From NCBI GenBank assembly GCA_934662565.1, contig CAKUKI010000003.1:186001-250000 (forward strand): 64,000 bases of DNA, read 5' to 3'. The DNA comes from an uncultured Elusimicrobiales bacterium (GTDB taxonomy: Bacteria; Elusimicrobiota; Elusimicrobia; Elusimicrobiales; Elusimicrobiaceae). Position numbers and translations under genes: made by a program. Below the pieces are notes generated by a model that was given only the letters and a program-made list of their open reading frames with translations, was not told the origin of the DNA and searched no databases. Shown here one piece after another: positions 16,669 through 25,017 of this stretch (position 1 is its first letter; the number at the start of each line of letters is the position of its first letter).

Positions 16669-17997
16669 GGCCGTCATAGGCCCGTTCGAAAGGGTTTGCT
16701 TGTCACGCAGTTTGCGGTGGTAAGTAATGGCAAAGCGGTGCACTTCGTCGCGTATTTCCATTAAAAGGTTTAGGGCGGGGTCACCCAGCGGCAGTTTAAT
16801 GCTTTGCGGCGCGCCGGGCAGATAAATGCCCTCGTTGGTTTCGGCCAACGCAATAAACGGGATATATAATCCCGCGCGCTCAAAGGCGTTCATGGCGGCG
16901 TGAATTTGGCTCTTGCCGCCGTCTAACAAAATAAGGTCCGGCGTTTGGGCGGGGTCCCGCTTGATTTGCCGCAGACGGCGGAAGACGTTTTCTTCCATCA
17001 TGGTAAAATCACTGCCGCCGCGTTCCGGCAATTTGGAGCGTATTTTGAAACGGCGGTAATGTTCGTGGTTTTTCTCTCCGTTAATGAAACACACCATACA
17101 CCCCACCGCTTCGCGCCCGAATAAGTGGGAATTATCAAACGCTTCTATGTGGGCGGGAATTTTGTGCATGCCGATAACCTGCGCCAAGCGTTTTAATTTG
17201 TCCGTATTATCCATGGCGGTGACGATTTGCTGTTCGTCAAATTTGCCCACCAACACGCGCTCTTTCATGTGGGTTAAGGCACTTAAAAAATTACGGTAGA
17301 CGGCCGCTTGTTCATACTCCAAATTTTGGGCGTGGCGGCGCATGAGGGCCGTAATGCTGCGGGTGATGTTTTCAAAATCGCCTTCTAGAAACAAGGCCAA
17401 ACGCTCGGCCAGTTGGCGGTAATGTTCGTACGAAATTTTCCCCGCGCACGGGGCCGGACATTGGCCCGTGTGGTAATAAATACAAGTGTTTATTTTGCGC
17501 TCATCTAGCGGCTTTTCGCGCGAAAAACTCCACTTGCATGGGCGCAAAGGGGCGTATTTGCTCTTCCATAAAAAGCGCAGTAAACTTTTAACAATGCTGG
17601 ATTTGGGGTACGGCCCAAAGTACAAATCTTTACCGGCAATATGCCGCCTTGTGAGCAGGATTCGGGGGTAATCTTCGCTCATGGTGAGTTTCAAATAAGG
17701 GTAGCTTTTGCCGTCTTTGCCCAGTGAGTTAAAAAAAGGTTGGTAGCGCTTGATGAGCTTTTCTTCCAGCACCAGTGCGTCACGCTCGCTGGCGGTGGTG
17801 ATGTAGTCTATCTTGGCGATTAACGGCAGCAAACAGGGCAGCTTCCAACCGCGCGAATAGAGGTTGGATTCCTGAAAATATTGCTTGACCCGCTCCGAGA
17901 GGTTTTTGGCCTTGCCTATGTAAATAATGGTGCCGTCTTTGGCACGCATAATATAAACACCGGACTGGCTGGGCAAAAGTTCAATTCTGTAATCCAT
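16666..17997 (-). CDS. uvrC: Short UvrC excinuclease subunit
   Basis: 443 residues against about 600 for standard UvrC. Present are the GIY-YIG nuclease domain (SGVYIMRAKDGTIIYIGKAKNLSERV), a Cys cluster (CIYYHTGQCPAPCAG), a UVR helix pair near residues 220-245 and the RNase H-like 5' nuclease with its acidic residues (EAFDNSH, SDFTMMEE, LILLDGGKSQ) and the His in DEVHRFAITYHR. Missing are the roughly 100 residues between the UVR motif and the nuclease, and the C-terminal helix-hairpin-helix pair: the protein ends about 14 residues after HRFAITYHRKL. No frameshift is seen. The gene has its own TAAAAT box seven bases before the ATG. Both incision centres look intact, but damage binding may differ. 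Confidence 0.88.
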   Translation of the reverse strand: MDYRIELLPSQSGVYIMRAKDGTIIYIGKAKNLSERVKQYFQESNLYSRGWKLPCLLPLIAKIDYITTASERDALVLEEKLIKRYQPFFNSLGKDGKSYPYLKLTMSEDYPRILLTRRHIAGKDLYFGPYPKSSIVKSLLRFLWKSKYAPLRPCKWSFSREKPLDERKINTCIYYHTGQCPAPCAGKISYEHYRQLAERLALFLEGDFENITRSITALMRRHAQNLEYEQAAVYRNFLSALTHMKERVLVGKFDEQQIVTAMDNTDKLKRLAQVIGMHKIPAHIEAFDNSHLFGREAVGCMVCFINGEKNHEHYRRFKIRSKLPERGGSDFTMMEENVFRRLRQIKRDPAQTPDLILLDGGKSQIHAAMNAFERAGLYIPFIALAETNEGIYLPGAPQSIKLPLGDPALNLLMEIRDEVHRFAITYHRKLRDKQTLSNGPMTA

Positions 17998-18004
17998 TAT
18001 TTAT

Positions 18005-18010
18005 ATTTTA
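18005..18010 (-). promoter_or_regulatory. -10 box of leaderless uvrC
   Basis: TAAAAT on the minus strand, seven bases before the ATG at 17997; no ribosome site. Confidence 0.45.
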
Positions 18011-18145
18011 ACATTTCCCCCAAAATAAACGCATGCGGGGTAAATGTTAGGAAGGAATAGCCATAAAACGCATTTTTTTGCTAAAATAAATAAAGCGAAA
18101 GATATTGTATCGTTTTCTGCGTGCGTTGGGGCGTCTAAAAAAAAG

Positions 18146-18175
18146 TTGACCCGACAGGCTATAATTAAATACAAT
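18146..18175 (+). promoter_or_regulatory. rpsT promoter
   Basis: TTGACC (18146-18151) and TACAAT (18170-18175) are spaced by 18 bases. This is the best -35/-10 pair in the window. A leader of about 30 bases carries AGAGGAAA before the ATG at 18211. Confidence 0.6.
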
Positions 18176-18210
18176 ATATATAACAGATTTTTGTATAGAG
18201 GAAATGCTAA

Positions 18211-18495
18211 ATGGCTAAATTGAAAACCGGTAGACATACCAGCGCTTTGAAAGCCCAGCGCCAAGCTGAGAAGAGAACTTCCCAGAATAAAGGGCTGATT
18301 AAAAAGGTCCGCGTGGCCACCAAAACCGTAAAAGCCGCCGTTGCTACGGCCGCCGCTACGCTGAACGAAGATTTGAAAAAAGCGGAATCTTGCATTGACA
18401 AGGCTGCCAAAAAGAATGTAATTCATTGGAAAACGGCCGCCCGCAAAAAATCCCGCTTGGCTAAAGCCGCCAACAAAGCCGCTGCCGCCAAATAA
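18211..18495 (+). CDS. rpsT: 30S ribosomal protein bS20
   Basis: 94 residues, very basic and helical, typical of the primary 16S-binding protein bS20. The N-terminal MAKLKTGRHTSALKAQRQAEKR and the C-terminal KKNVIHWKTAARKKSRLAKAANK match the family, with Ala/Lys-rich helices throughout. It is a single-gene unit with its own promoter, AGAGGA ribosome site and terminator. Confidence 0.95.
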   Translation: MAKLKTGRHTSALKAQRQAEKRTSQNKGLIKKVRVATKTVKAAVATAAATLNEDLKKAESCIDKAAKKNVIHWKTAARKKSRLAKAANKAAAAK

Positions 18496-18510
18496 GTTTT
18501 TTGCAACCCC

Positions 18511-18542
18511 AAAAAACACTCCCACAAACGGGGGTGTTTTTT
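18511..18542 (+). terminator. rpsT terminator
   Basis: AAAAAACACTCCC pairs with GGGGGTGTTTTTT (one G-T pair), a 13-bp stem ending in a T-run. Confidence 0.88.
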
Positions 18543-18621
18543 GTTATATAAAAGCGCTATGCCCCGCCGTTCTGCCGCTGGCGCGGCATATAAAAACTTG
18601 TAGGGTGCGCGCCGTATAAAG

Positions 18622-18645
18622 TATAATATACTTACCGGTAGGTAA
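18622..18645 (+). promoter_or_regulatory. -10 box and adjoining palindrome of the outer-membrane protein gene
   Basis: TATAAT (18622-18627) is followed four bases later by TTACC-GGTA-GGTAA (18632-18645), a perfect five-base inverted repeat at the expected transcription start. It may be an operator. Confidence 0.4.
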
Positions 18646-18666
18646 ATCTATAAAATTATTTTAATT

Positions 18667-19329
18667 ATGAAAATAAAGTTGATAGCATTGTTGCTCAGTT
18701 TATGCCCGTTGGCGGCATACGCGGCTGAAAAGCCTGTTTTTACCCACAAAGCGGGGGAAGTGGTCCTTGGTTTGGGGGTAAAAAGCTCCACCCCCGGTTT
18801 GGGGACGGATTGGGGCGAGTTTAATATAGAAAACCGCACCACAGGTGTCGCGCATGATGCCAAACCCGGCACTCCCAGCATTGGTGGGGATTTGCAAGCG
18901 GTGTACTTTGTAAACCCGTGGCTGGCCGTGGGGGCCTCCGTAGGAGATGAATATTTTGACCATGATATTGCCAGCGGCGTGGAAAAAGATATTGATACCT
19001 TTATTAAAAACGGTTTATTTTTGGTGCGCGTGTATGCTAATCCGCAAAGCCGCTATAAAGTGTATTTCCCTTTAGCGGTAGGTGTGGCACGGATAAACAG
19101 CCGTGCGGATTTAAGTCCGGCGGAACATTTTAAGTACACGGGTTTTGCCGCCCATGCAGGGGTTGGGGTAGAGCACTTGTTAAGCGAAACGTGGGGGCTC
19201 GCGTTTGAAACGCGCTACAACTACAATAAGTTCCACCGCACGCTTACCAATGCCCATAACGAGGTCTACCGCGTGTACCCGTCCATTAACTATATTTCTA
19301 TGTCTTTGCGGCTGGATTACCGTTTTTAG
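18667..19329 (+). CDS. Outer-membrane beta-barrel protein
   Basis: 220 residues with a signal peptide (MKIKLIALLLSLCPLAAYAAE). The mature part shows alternating hydrophobic strands with Gly turns: DLQAVYFVNPWLAVGASVGDEYF, TGFAAHAGVGVEHLL, WGLAFETRYNYNKF. It ends in SLRLDYRF, with the aromatic last residue recognised by the barrel-assembly machine. This fits a small eight-strand barrel of the OmpW/OMP_b-brl type, but no function can be read. It has its own promoter and a start 40 bases downstream with no strong ribosome site. Confidence 0.78.
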   Translation: MKIKLIALLLSLCPLAAYAAEKPVFTHKAGEVVLGLGVKSSTPGLGTDWGEFNIENRTTGVAHDAKPGTPSIGGDLQAVYFVNPWLAVGASVGDEYFDHDIASGVEKDIDTFIKNGLFLVRVYANPQSRYKVYFPLAVGVARINSRADLSPAEHFKYTGFAAHAGVGVEHLLSETWGLAFETRYNYNKFHRTLTNAHNEVYRVYPSINYISMSLRLDYRF

Positions 19330-19371
19330 TTCGGGGGGAATTTTCCTCCGCCAAGGAAAACAGTGAACCAT

Positions 19372-19401
19372 AAAAAAGCCGGAGTGTAAAGCTCCGGCTT
19401 T
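19372..19401 (-). terminator. Terminator after holA
   Basis: AAAGCCGGAG pairs with CTCCGGCTTT (19375-19384, 19392-19401). On the minus strand the stem runs into TTTTTTA, so it mainly serves the leuS-lptE-holA unit. Confidence 0.85.
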
Positions 19402-19418
19402 GGTGCGTTATGGGGAAA

Positions 19419-20429
19419 CTATTTATTAAATAAAGTAAGCAAAATCCCTTTTAGCATAATTTTGGGGTCTGCGGCGGTAGAGGTTTTGAATGCGGCGTCT
19501 GCTTCTATAATTTTATCCAGCGTGCGCTTAAACGCGGTTTGCGGGGGCATAGAACGCGCCTGATTGACCAGCCGGCTTTCCCAAAACATGAGCCCCGCTG
19601 CGCGTAAAATTTCGCTTTGCGGAAGTCCCGCGTCCGCCAAGCGTTTTACGCGCGCCATTTTTAAGATAGGAAACGTCATTTTGCTTAAAATGCCCACAGG
19701 TTCTTCGCCGTCGTCTACCAGTTTATCCACCAGCATAATGGCGCGGCGGCGGTCACACGCGGTGATGGCGTTGGAAAGTTCAAAGGGGTTTTCTTCTTTG
19801 GAAAAACCAATGCACGCCAGCACATCTTGCTTGGTAATTTTTTTATCTGCGCGGTCCAGCGTGTAGAGGTAAAGTTTTTCTATTTCCTGCTCCATGGCGG
19901 CCAATTCCCCGCCCACGGCTTCGCATAACACATCCAGCGCATCAAAATCCGGCTGGAGGCCTTTTTCCTGCATTTTATTGCGGGCCCAAAGGTTTAGTTC
20001 ATCTCTTTTAAGCTCTGCAAAATCTGCCACGCAGCCGGCGTCGGCCGCTAGTCCGGTCAGGTTTTTTTCCGTCTTTAATTTTTTAGAATCGTTATGCGTC
20101 AGTACCAGTGTGGTGGTGGGGAGCGGATTATTTAAGTAGCGCAGCAAGGCTTCTTTAGGCTCTTTGCGGATTTTTTCTATCCCCGTTAAAATGACCATAC
20201 GGGCATTGGAAAAAACCGGCGCGGTGTTAGCCAGTGCCAGTGCCTCGCCCCAATCGGCCTTGTCGGCCTCACTGCGGTAAATATTAAAATCGTCCGGTTG
20301 GATAATTTTAATTAATTCATTAATTACCTGATTTTTACGGTAGACATCTTCCCCCGTCAATAAATAAACGGGGGAAACAGTGCCGGCTTTTAATTGGGTA
20401 AATAATTTTTCCGCAGTGATTTTTGCCAT
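19419..20429 (-). CDS. holA: DNA polymerase III subunit delta
   Basis: 336 residues, the length of HolA, the clamp-loader subunit that opens the beta clamp. The N-terminal part VYLLTGEDVYRKNQVINELIK corresponds to the family's degenerate nucleotide-binding fold. The middle helical part (SNAITACDRRRAIMLVDKLVDDGEEPVGILSKM) and the C-terminal collar helices match DNA_pol3_delta. It is third in leuS-lptE-holA, the same gene order as in Escherichia coli, which supports the call. It follows lptE by seven bases. Confidence 0.9.
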   Translation of the reverse strand: MAKITAEKLFTQLKAGTVSPVYLLTGEDVYRKNQVINELIKIIQPDDFNIYRSEADKADWGEALALANTAPVFSNARMVILTGIEKIRKEPKEALLRYLNNPLPTTTLVLTHNDSKKLKTEKNLTGLAADAGCVADFAELKRDELNLWARNKMQEKGLQPDFDALDVLCEAVGGELAAMEQEIEKLYLYTLDRADKKITKQDVLACIGFSKEENPFELSNAITACDRRRAIMLVDKLVDDGEEPVGILSKMTFPILKMARVKRLADAGLPQSEILRAAGLMFWESRLVNQARSMPPQTAFKRTLDKIIEADAAFKTSTAADPKIMLKGILLTLFNK

Positions 20430-20436
20430 TTTTAAT

Positions 20437-21018
20437 TTATTGGGTAATGGTGGTATATTCCGGGTTATTCATTACTTTCTTTTTGTTTTCGCTCATTACG
20501 GAGCCGAACCCATCCACCGTGCGTTTGATGATATCTTTGGAAAGTTTTTTCCAAATTACATCACGCGCCTGCACTTCCGTCATGCCGCCGGGTAAGGTGG
20601 AGGCGGAGTAAATTTGCGTGCCCAAAAAGGCCGGTTCGCGCCAAACGGGGGCATTGGTGGATTTATCAATAAATACCACGTCCAGTAATACTTCCATGCG
20701 GTACACGGTGGGGATTAACTGGCTGTCATACTGTATGGGCACATTTAAGTAGCGGCTAATGGTGGTGACCACCACGCCTTCCGCCCCGTTGTTTTCCGGC
20801 ACAATTTGGTAAGAGCCGTTTTGCAAGAATTGGTCATACAATTCAATATAAAACTTATCTTCCAAGGTAAAAACTTCCGTGCGGTTAAGCACTGGGCGCA
20901 CAGCAATTTTTTTAATGTGCTGGGGCATAATTTGCGCTTGCGGTTTGTAAATTACGCCTTCGCCCGCGCAGGCGGCCAATAACAGGCCGCCCAGCAGAGT
21001 GCAAATGGTTTTTTTCAT
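20437..21018 (-). CDS. lptE: LPS-assembly lipoprotein LptE-like
   Basis: 193 residues with a lipoprotein signal (MKKTICTLLGGLLLAACAGEG, lipobox LAAC). The mature part VIYKPQAQIMPQHIKKIAVRPVLNRTEVFTLEDKF followed by a VVVTTISRYLNVPIQYD strand pair resembles the LptE/RlpB fold, which plugs the LptD barrel and receives lipopolysaccharide. Primary similarity is weak, as usual for this family; the position between leuS and holA is the stronger argument. No lptD is in the window. It could be another small lipoprotein, but the synteny makes this unlikely. Confidence 0.78.
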   Translation of the reverse strand: MKKTICTLLGGLLLAACAGEGVIYKPQAQIMPQHIKKIAVRPVLNRTEVFTLEDKFYIELYDQFLQNGSYQIVPENNGAEGVVVTTISRYLNVPIQYDSQLIPTVYRMEVLLDVVFIDKSTNAPVWREPAFLGTQIYSASTLPGGMTEVQARDVIWKKLSKDIIKRTVDGFGSVMSENKKKVMNNPEYTTITQ

Positions 21019-21027
21019 AGTAAACCT

Positions 21028-23541
21028 CTATTTTTTAGGTGCGGCCACAATGCTTACCATGCGGCCGGCAATTACAATTATTTTCTTAATTTCCAACCCT
21101 TCCAAGTTGCGTTGCACTTTGGCACTGGCTAGGGCCAGTTTTTCGGTTTCTTCGCGCGTGGCTTTGGCGGGTACTTGTATGCGGTCACGCACTTTGCCGT
21201 TTATTTGTACCCCTAATTCCAGCGTGTCGTCTTGCATGAGCGCAGCATTGGCTTGCGGCCAAGCACTTTTTACCAAAAAACCTTCATAACCGCGCAGTTG
21301 CCAAATTTCTTCCGTTAGGTGCGGGGCAAACGGGTGGAGGAGTTTTAAGAAAGTTTCAAACGTGTTTTTGCTTACTTGCGTTAGCTTGCCGGCTTCGTTA
21401 AATAGCACCATTAAGCCGGAAATAGCCGTATTAAAGCGGAAGTTCTCAATGTCTTCGTTAATTTTGACAATGGTTTTGTTTTTGAGGATTTCCAACTTGC
21501 GTTCGTCGGCTTCGTCTTTCAGCTGTACCTTTTCGCCCCATTGGGCTACGCGGCGCAGGAAACGGCTGATGCCTTCAATGCCTTTCATGTCCCACGGTTT
21601 GCTGGCTTCAAACGGCCCCATGAACATTTCGTACATGCGGAACGCATCCGCCCCGTATTGGGATAAAATTTCGTCCGGGTTAATGACGTTCTTTTTGGAT
21701 TTGGACATTTTTTCAATCAGCGGGGAAAGTTCTTCTCCGGTGGTTTTTAAGAAGGCCTTGCCGTCTTTGAAGTCAATTTCGCTATAAGCGTGGTAATTGC
21801 CCATTTTATCCCGATAGGAATAGGCCAAAATCATACCTTGGTGGCGTAATTTTTGGAAGGGCTCTTTGTGGCTTACAACGCCTAAATCAAACAAAACTTT
21901 ATGCCAGAACCGCGCATATAACAAGTGGAGTACCGCGTGTTCCGCGCCGCCAATATAGCAATCCACCGGCCCGTAGGCCTTTTCAATGGCGGGGTCTACC
22001 AAGGCTTTATCGTTGTGCGGGTCCATATAGCGCAAATAATACCAGCAAGAACCGGCCCACTGGGGCATGGTGTTGGTTTCGCGCTTGGCCGGGCCGCCGC
22101 AATGCGGGCAGGTGGTGTTGACCCAACTGTCCACCGTGGCCAGCGGGGATTCCCCGGTGCCGGACGGCGCAAATTTTTCCACTTCCGGCAGGCGCAGCGG
22201 CAACTGGTCTTCCGGCAGCGGCACTACCCCGCATTTGGGGCAGTGGACTATCGGGATAGGCTCGCCCCAATAGCGTTGGCGGGCAAACACCCAATCGCGC
22301 AGTTTGTAAGTGGTTTTGGCGTTGCCGCAGTGGTGTTCTTCCAACCATTTAATCATGGCGGCTTTGGATTCTTTCACCCGCAGGCCGTTCAAAAAGCCGG
22401 AATTAACCAATTCTCCGTCGCCGGTGAAGGCTTCTTTTTCTACGCCTTGTTCGCTCTTAATTACTTCAATAATATCCAAGCCGAATTTTTTGGCGAAGGC
22501 GTAGTCGCGTTCGTCGTGGGCGGGCACGGCCATAATGGCGCCTGTGCCATAACCCATCAAAACATAGTCGGACGTCCACACCGGAATTTTCTTACCGTTT
22601 ACCGGATTGACGGCATACGCCCCCGTAAATACGCCGGTTTTTTGTTTGTTGAGGTCGGCGCGTTCAAAATCGCTCTTTTTGGCGGAATCGGCCTGATATT
22701 TTTCCACTGCGGCTTTTTGCTGGGGCGTGGTAATGGTTTTTAATACCGGATGTTCCGGCGAAACCACCATATAAGTAGCCCCGAAAAGGGTATCCGGACG
22801 GGTAGTAAAAACGGTAATGGTTTCGTTCGTGCCGTCTATATTAAAAGTGACGTTGGCCCCTTGGGATTTGCCAATCCAGTTTTTTTGCATGGTCAGCGTG
22901 CTTTCCGGCCAATCCAAGGTGGGTAAATCTTCCAGTAAGCGTTCAGCATACGCGGTAATGCGCAAAATCCACTGGCGCAGGGCCTTGCGTTCAATTTCGT
23001 GCCCGCAGCGTTCGCACTTGCCGTTAAAGACTTCTTCGTTCGCCAGCCCCGTTTTGCAGGACGGACACCAGTTTATCGGTACAGTGGATTCATACGCTAA
23101 GCCTTTTTTGAAAAGCTGCAGGAAAATCCATTGGGTCCATTTATAATAGTGGGGGTCCGTGGTGTCAATTTCGCGCGCCCAATCGTACGCTAAACCGATA
23201 GATTTAATTTGGCGTTTGAAGTTGGCAATATTTTTTTGTGTGGTTTCGCGCGGGTGAATGCCGGTAGCAATAGCGTAATTTTCCGCCGGCAAGCCGAAAG
23301 CATCCCAACCCATCGGGTGCAGGACGTCGTAGCCGTTCATTAATTTGAAGCGCACCAAAATATCGGATGCGGTGTACCCTTCCGGATGCCCCACATGTAG
23401 CCCCGCGCCCGACGGATACGGGAACATATCTAAACAATAAAACTTTTTGCCGTTAGGCATTTTGGGGCTGGCAAAAAGGTTGGCTTTTTCCCAGCGGTCT
23501 TGTTGCTTCTTATCTATTTGCGGAAAATTATCAATACTCAT
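21028..23541 (-). CDS. leuS: Leucyl-tRNA synthetase
   Basis: 837 residues, full length. Class I signatures are FPYPSGAGLHVGHPEGY near residue 41 (HIGH) and EKMSKSKKNVINPD near 610 (KMSKS). The editing domain lies between, with TTRPDTLFGATYMV and the conserved Asp in GTGAIMAVPAHDERDYAFA. A zinc-type Cys set (CPSCKTGLANEEVFNGKCERCG) and a second one (CPKCGVVPLP, CPHCGGPA) are present. It charges tRNA-Leu and clears mischarged norvaline or isoleucine. It is first in the leuS-lptE-holA unit. A TAAAAT box six bases before the ATG suggests a leaderless mRNA. Confidence 0.96.
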   Translation of the reverse strand: MSIDNFPQIDKKQQDRWEKANLFASPKMPNGKKFYCLDMFPYPSGAGLHVGHPEGYTASDILVRFKLMNGYDVLHPMGWDAFGLPAENYAIATGIHPRETTQKNIANFKRQIKSIGLAYDWAREIDTTDPHYYKWTQWIFLQLFKKGLAYESTVPINWCPSCKTGLANEEVFNGKCERCGHEIERKALRQWILRITAYAERLLEDLPTLDWPESTLTMQKNWIGKSQGANVTFNIDGTNETITVFTTRPDTLFGATYMVVSPEHPVLKTITTPQQKAAVEKYQADSAKKSDFERADLNKQKTGVFTGAYAVNPVNGKKIPVWTSDYVLMGYGTGAIMAVPAHDERDYAFAKKFGLDIIEVIKSEQGVEKEAFTGDGELVNSGFLNGLRVKESKAAMIKWLEEHHCGNAKTTYKLRDWVFARQRYWGEPIPIVHCPKCGVVPLPEDQLPLRLPEVEKFAPSGTGESPLATVDSWVNTTCPHCGGPAKRETNTMPQWAGSCWYYLRYMDPHNDKALVDPAIEKAYGPVDCYIGGAEHAVLHLLYARFWHKVLFDLGVVSHKEPFQKLRHQGMILAYSYRDKMGNYHAYSEIDFKDGKAFLKTTGEELSPLIEKMSKSKKNVINPDEILSQYGADAFRMYEMFMGPFEASKPWDMKGIEGISRFLRRVAQWGEKVQLKDEADERKLEILKNKTIVKINEDIENFRFNTAISGLMVLFNEAGKLTQVSKNTFETFLKLLHPFAPHLTEEIWQLRGYEGFLVKSAWPQANAALMQDDTLELGVQINGKVRDRIQVPAKATREETEKLALASAKVQRNLEGLEIKKIIVIAGRMVSIVAAPKK

Positions 23542-23547
23542 AAGTCT

Positions 23548-23553
23548 ATTTTA
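23548..23553 (-). promoter_or_regulatory. -10 box of leaderless leuS
   Basis: TAAAAT on the minus strand, six bases before the ATG at 23541; no ribosome site is visible. Confidence 0.5.
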
Positions 23554-23671
23554 TCAATTTTTACAGCTAAATAAATGCTTTTTGTATTGAGCGGGCGGCG
23601 GATAAAAATTTTGGCCCGCTTTGCGGTTGGTAAAAGCTGGGGCGCAACGCCCTGCTTGCCGTTATTTAATA

Positions 23672-23729
23672 GGGGTTGTTTTGTTTTTTTTTTTTGATAA
23701 ATTTTGTTTATAGCAAAATTTATCAAAAA
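23672..23729 (+). repeat. Pilin-associated inverted repeat, copy 2
   Basis: GGGGTTGTTTTG and 12 T precede a 16-bp perfect inverted repeat (23691-23706 with 23714-23729, seven-base loop). Upstream sequence and arms are almost identical to copy 1 at 6507-6569. Here the pilin ATG lies 12 bases after the right arm, behind AGAGG. Confidence 0.85.
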
Positions 23730-23741
23730 GAGAGGTTTTTA

Positions 23742-24269
23742 ATGAAAAACGCAAATATAAGCCGTTTAGGCGGCTTTACGCTTATTGAATTGTTGGTGGT
23801 GGTACTGATTATCGGTATTTTAGCTGGGGTGGCTCTGCCGCAATATGAGGTAGCCGTATTAAAATCCCGCTACTCCAATATGGTGGCGGTATTGGGCACT
23901 TTCCGCGCGGCGGAAGAAGCCTATTATTTGGCTAACGGGAGCTATGTGGATGATACGGATGCGTTGGATGTGGGGGAATTATCCGGCTGTAATATGACAG
24001 GTGCTGGGTATATCCGTTGTACAAATTTTGAGATAGACGTAAATGCCGGGTGGGCGGCTAATAATCCGGCGGCATATTTACAAAACCGTTTGGCGTATGT
24101 GCATTACCAAGATTTTAGTACCACCAAGGCCGGCCAGCGGGAATGTTGGGCAAAAATAGGGGATAAAGCGGCCAACCAAGTTTGTTTAAGTATGGGCGGA
24201 ACCTTAAACGGCACCAAAAGCGGGGTGACTGGAGCCGGCGGAAATGTAAATTTATATACATTAAATTAA
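23742..24269 (+). CDS. Type IV pilin-like protein 2
   Basis: 175-residue prepilin. The leader MKNANISRLGG is cut before FTLIELLVVVLIIGILAGVALPQYEVAVLKSR; Glu5 and the hydrophobic helix are intact. The C-terminal half contains cysteines in pilin-like positions (LSGCN, IRCTNFE, ECWAK, QVCLSMGG). Start ATG 23742 follows AGAGG; the open frame upstream through the inverted repeat is not used. It is close to pilin 1 over the first 50 codons, then diverges, as expected for minor or variable pilins. It is a single-gene unit with its own terminator, placed between leuS and gpmA with no other pilus gene beside it. Confidence 0.92.
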   Translation: MKNANISRLGGFTLIELLVVVLIIGILAGVALPQYEVAVLKSRYSNMVAVLGTFRAAEEAYYLANGSYVDDTDALDVGELSGCNMTGAGYIRCTNFEIDVNAGWAANNPAAYLQNRLAYVHYQDFSTTKAGQRECWAKIGDKAANQVCLSMGGTLNGTKSGVTGAGGNVNLYTLN

Positions 24270-24274
24270 TTTTT

Positions 24275-24297
24275 ACCCCGCTCGGTGCGGGGTTTTT
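24275..24297 (+). terminator. Pilin 2 terminator
   Basis: CCCCGC and GCGGGG (24276-24281, 24287-24292) are followed by TTTTT. Confidence 0.85.
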
Positions 24298-24303
24298 ATG
24301 TTG

Positions 24304-25014
24304 TTATTCCGGGCGGCGTTTCAGAAAAGCGGCAATTTTTACGGGGTCGCCTAAAAAATAATCTTTTTGCGCGTGGAAATTGCCCTCTAATTCCATAATC
24401 CACGGCGTGGCGGGCGGCACGACCAAGGTTTCCACCGCGGCGGGCGAAAGTTGCTTAAAATAACAGGCTAACGCGCGCAGTAAATCTTCGTGCGCGGCTA
24501 CCAGTATCGTATCCGCTTGGGCAAACGCGGGGAAAATTTCCTGCCGGAAAAAAGCCAACGCGCGCGCTTGCGCCATTTGCAGAGATTCCCCATTCGGTGC
24601 CGTGATTCCGGCCGGAACCAAGGCTTGTGCGGCGCGGTTATCGGCCCGAGGCACGGGGCAAGCGGTAAAAGTGCGCCGCCACAATAATACTTGTTCCGGG
24701 CCGAATTGGCGGCCCGCTTCCGCGCGGGTGAGCCCTTGCACGGCCCCATAGTGGCGCTCGTTTAATTGCCAAACGGACAGGGTGGGAATTTGCCAGCCCG
24801 CCGTTTGCAAGGCGTTTTGCAGGGTTTGCCGCGCGCGCACCAGTTTGGAAACATACGCCCGTTGGGGAAGTATGCCCGCTTGACGGAGCAAAACGCCGGC
24901 CTGTCGGGCTTGCTCCTCTCCCGCGGGAGTTAAAGCGCAATCGTCCCAACCGGTAAAACGGTGGGAAAGGTTGTATTCACTCTGTCCGTGGCGCAAAAAA
25001 ATCAGGCGTTTCAT
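24304..25014 (-). CDS. Histidine phosphatase of the GpmA (phosphoglycerate mutase) family, diverged
   Basis: 236 residues. The N-terminus is a good GpmA match: LRHGQSEYNLSHRFTGWDDCALTPAGEEQA with the phosphorylated His9, and LNERHYGAVQGL with the catalytic Glu. The second His region is altered, VAAHEDLLRAL in place of the usual VAAHGNSLRAL, and the segment that normally reads P-x-Y-x-x-D-x-R-Y is replaced by TACPVPRADNRAA. Cofactor-independent gpmI is also present at 53309, so this copy may have lost strict mutase function or act on another phosphate. It is last in an operon after the glycosyltransferase and xerD, starting three bases after the latter. Confidence 0.8.
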   Translation of the reverse strand: MKRLIFLRHGQSEYNLSHRFTGWDDCALTPAGEEQARQAGVLLRQAGILPQRAYVSKLVRARQTLQNALQTAGWQIPTLSVWQLNERHYGAVQGLTRAEAGRQFGPEQVLLWRRTFTACPVPRADNRAAQALVPAGITAPNGESLQMAQARALAFFRQEIFPAFAQADTILVAAHEDLLRALACYFKQLSPAAVETLVVPPATPWIMELEGNFHAQKDYFLGDPVKIAAFLKRRPE

Positions 25015-25017
25015 GGT

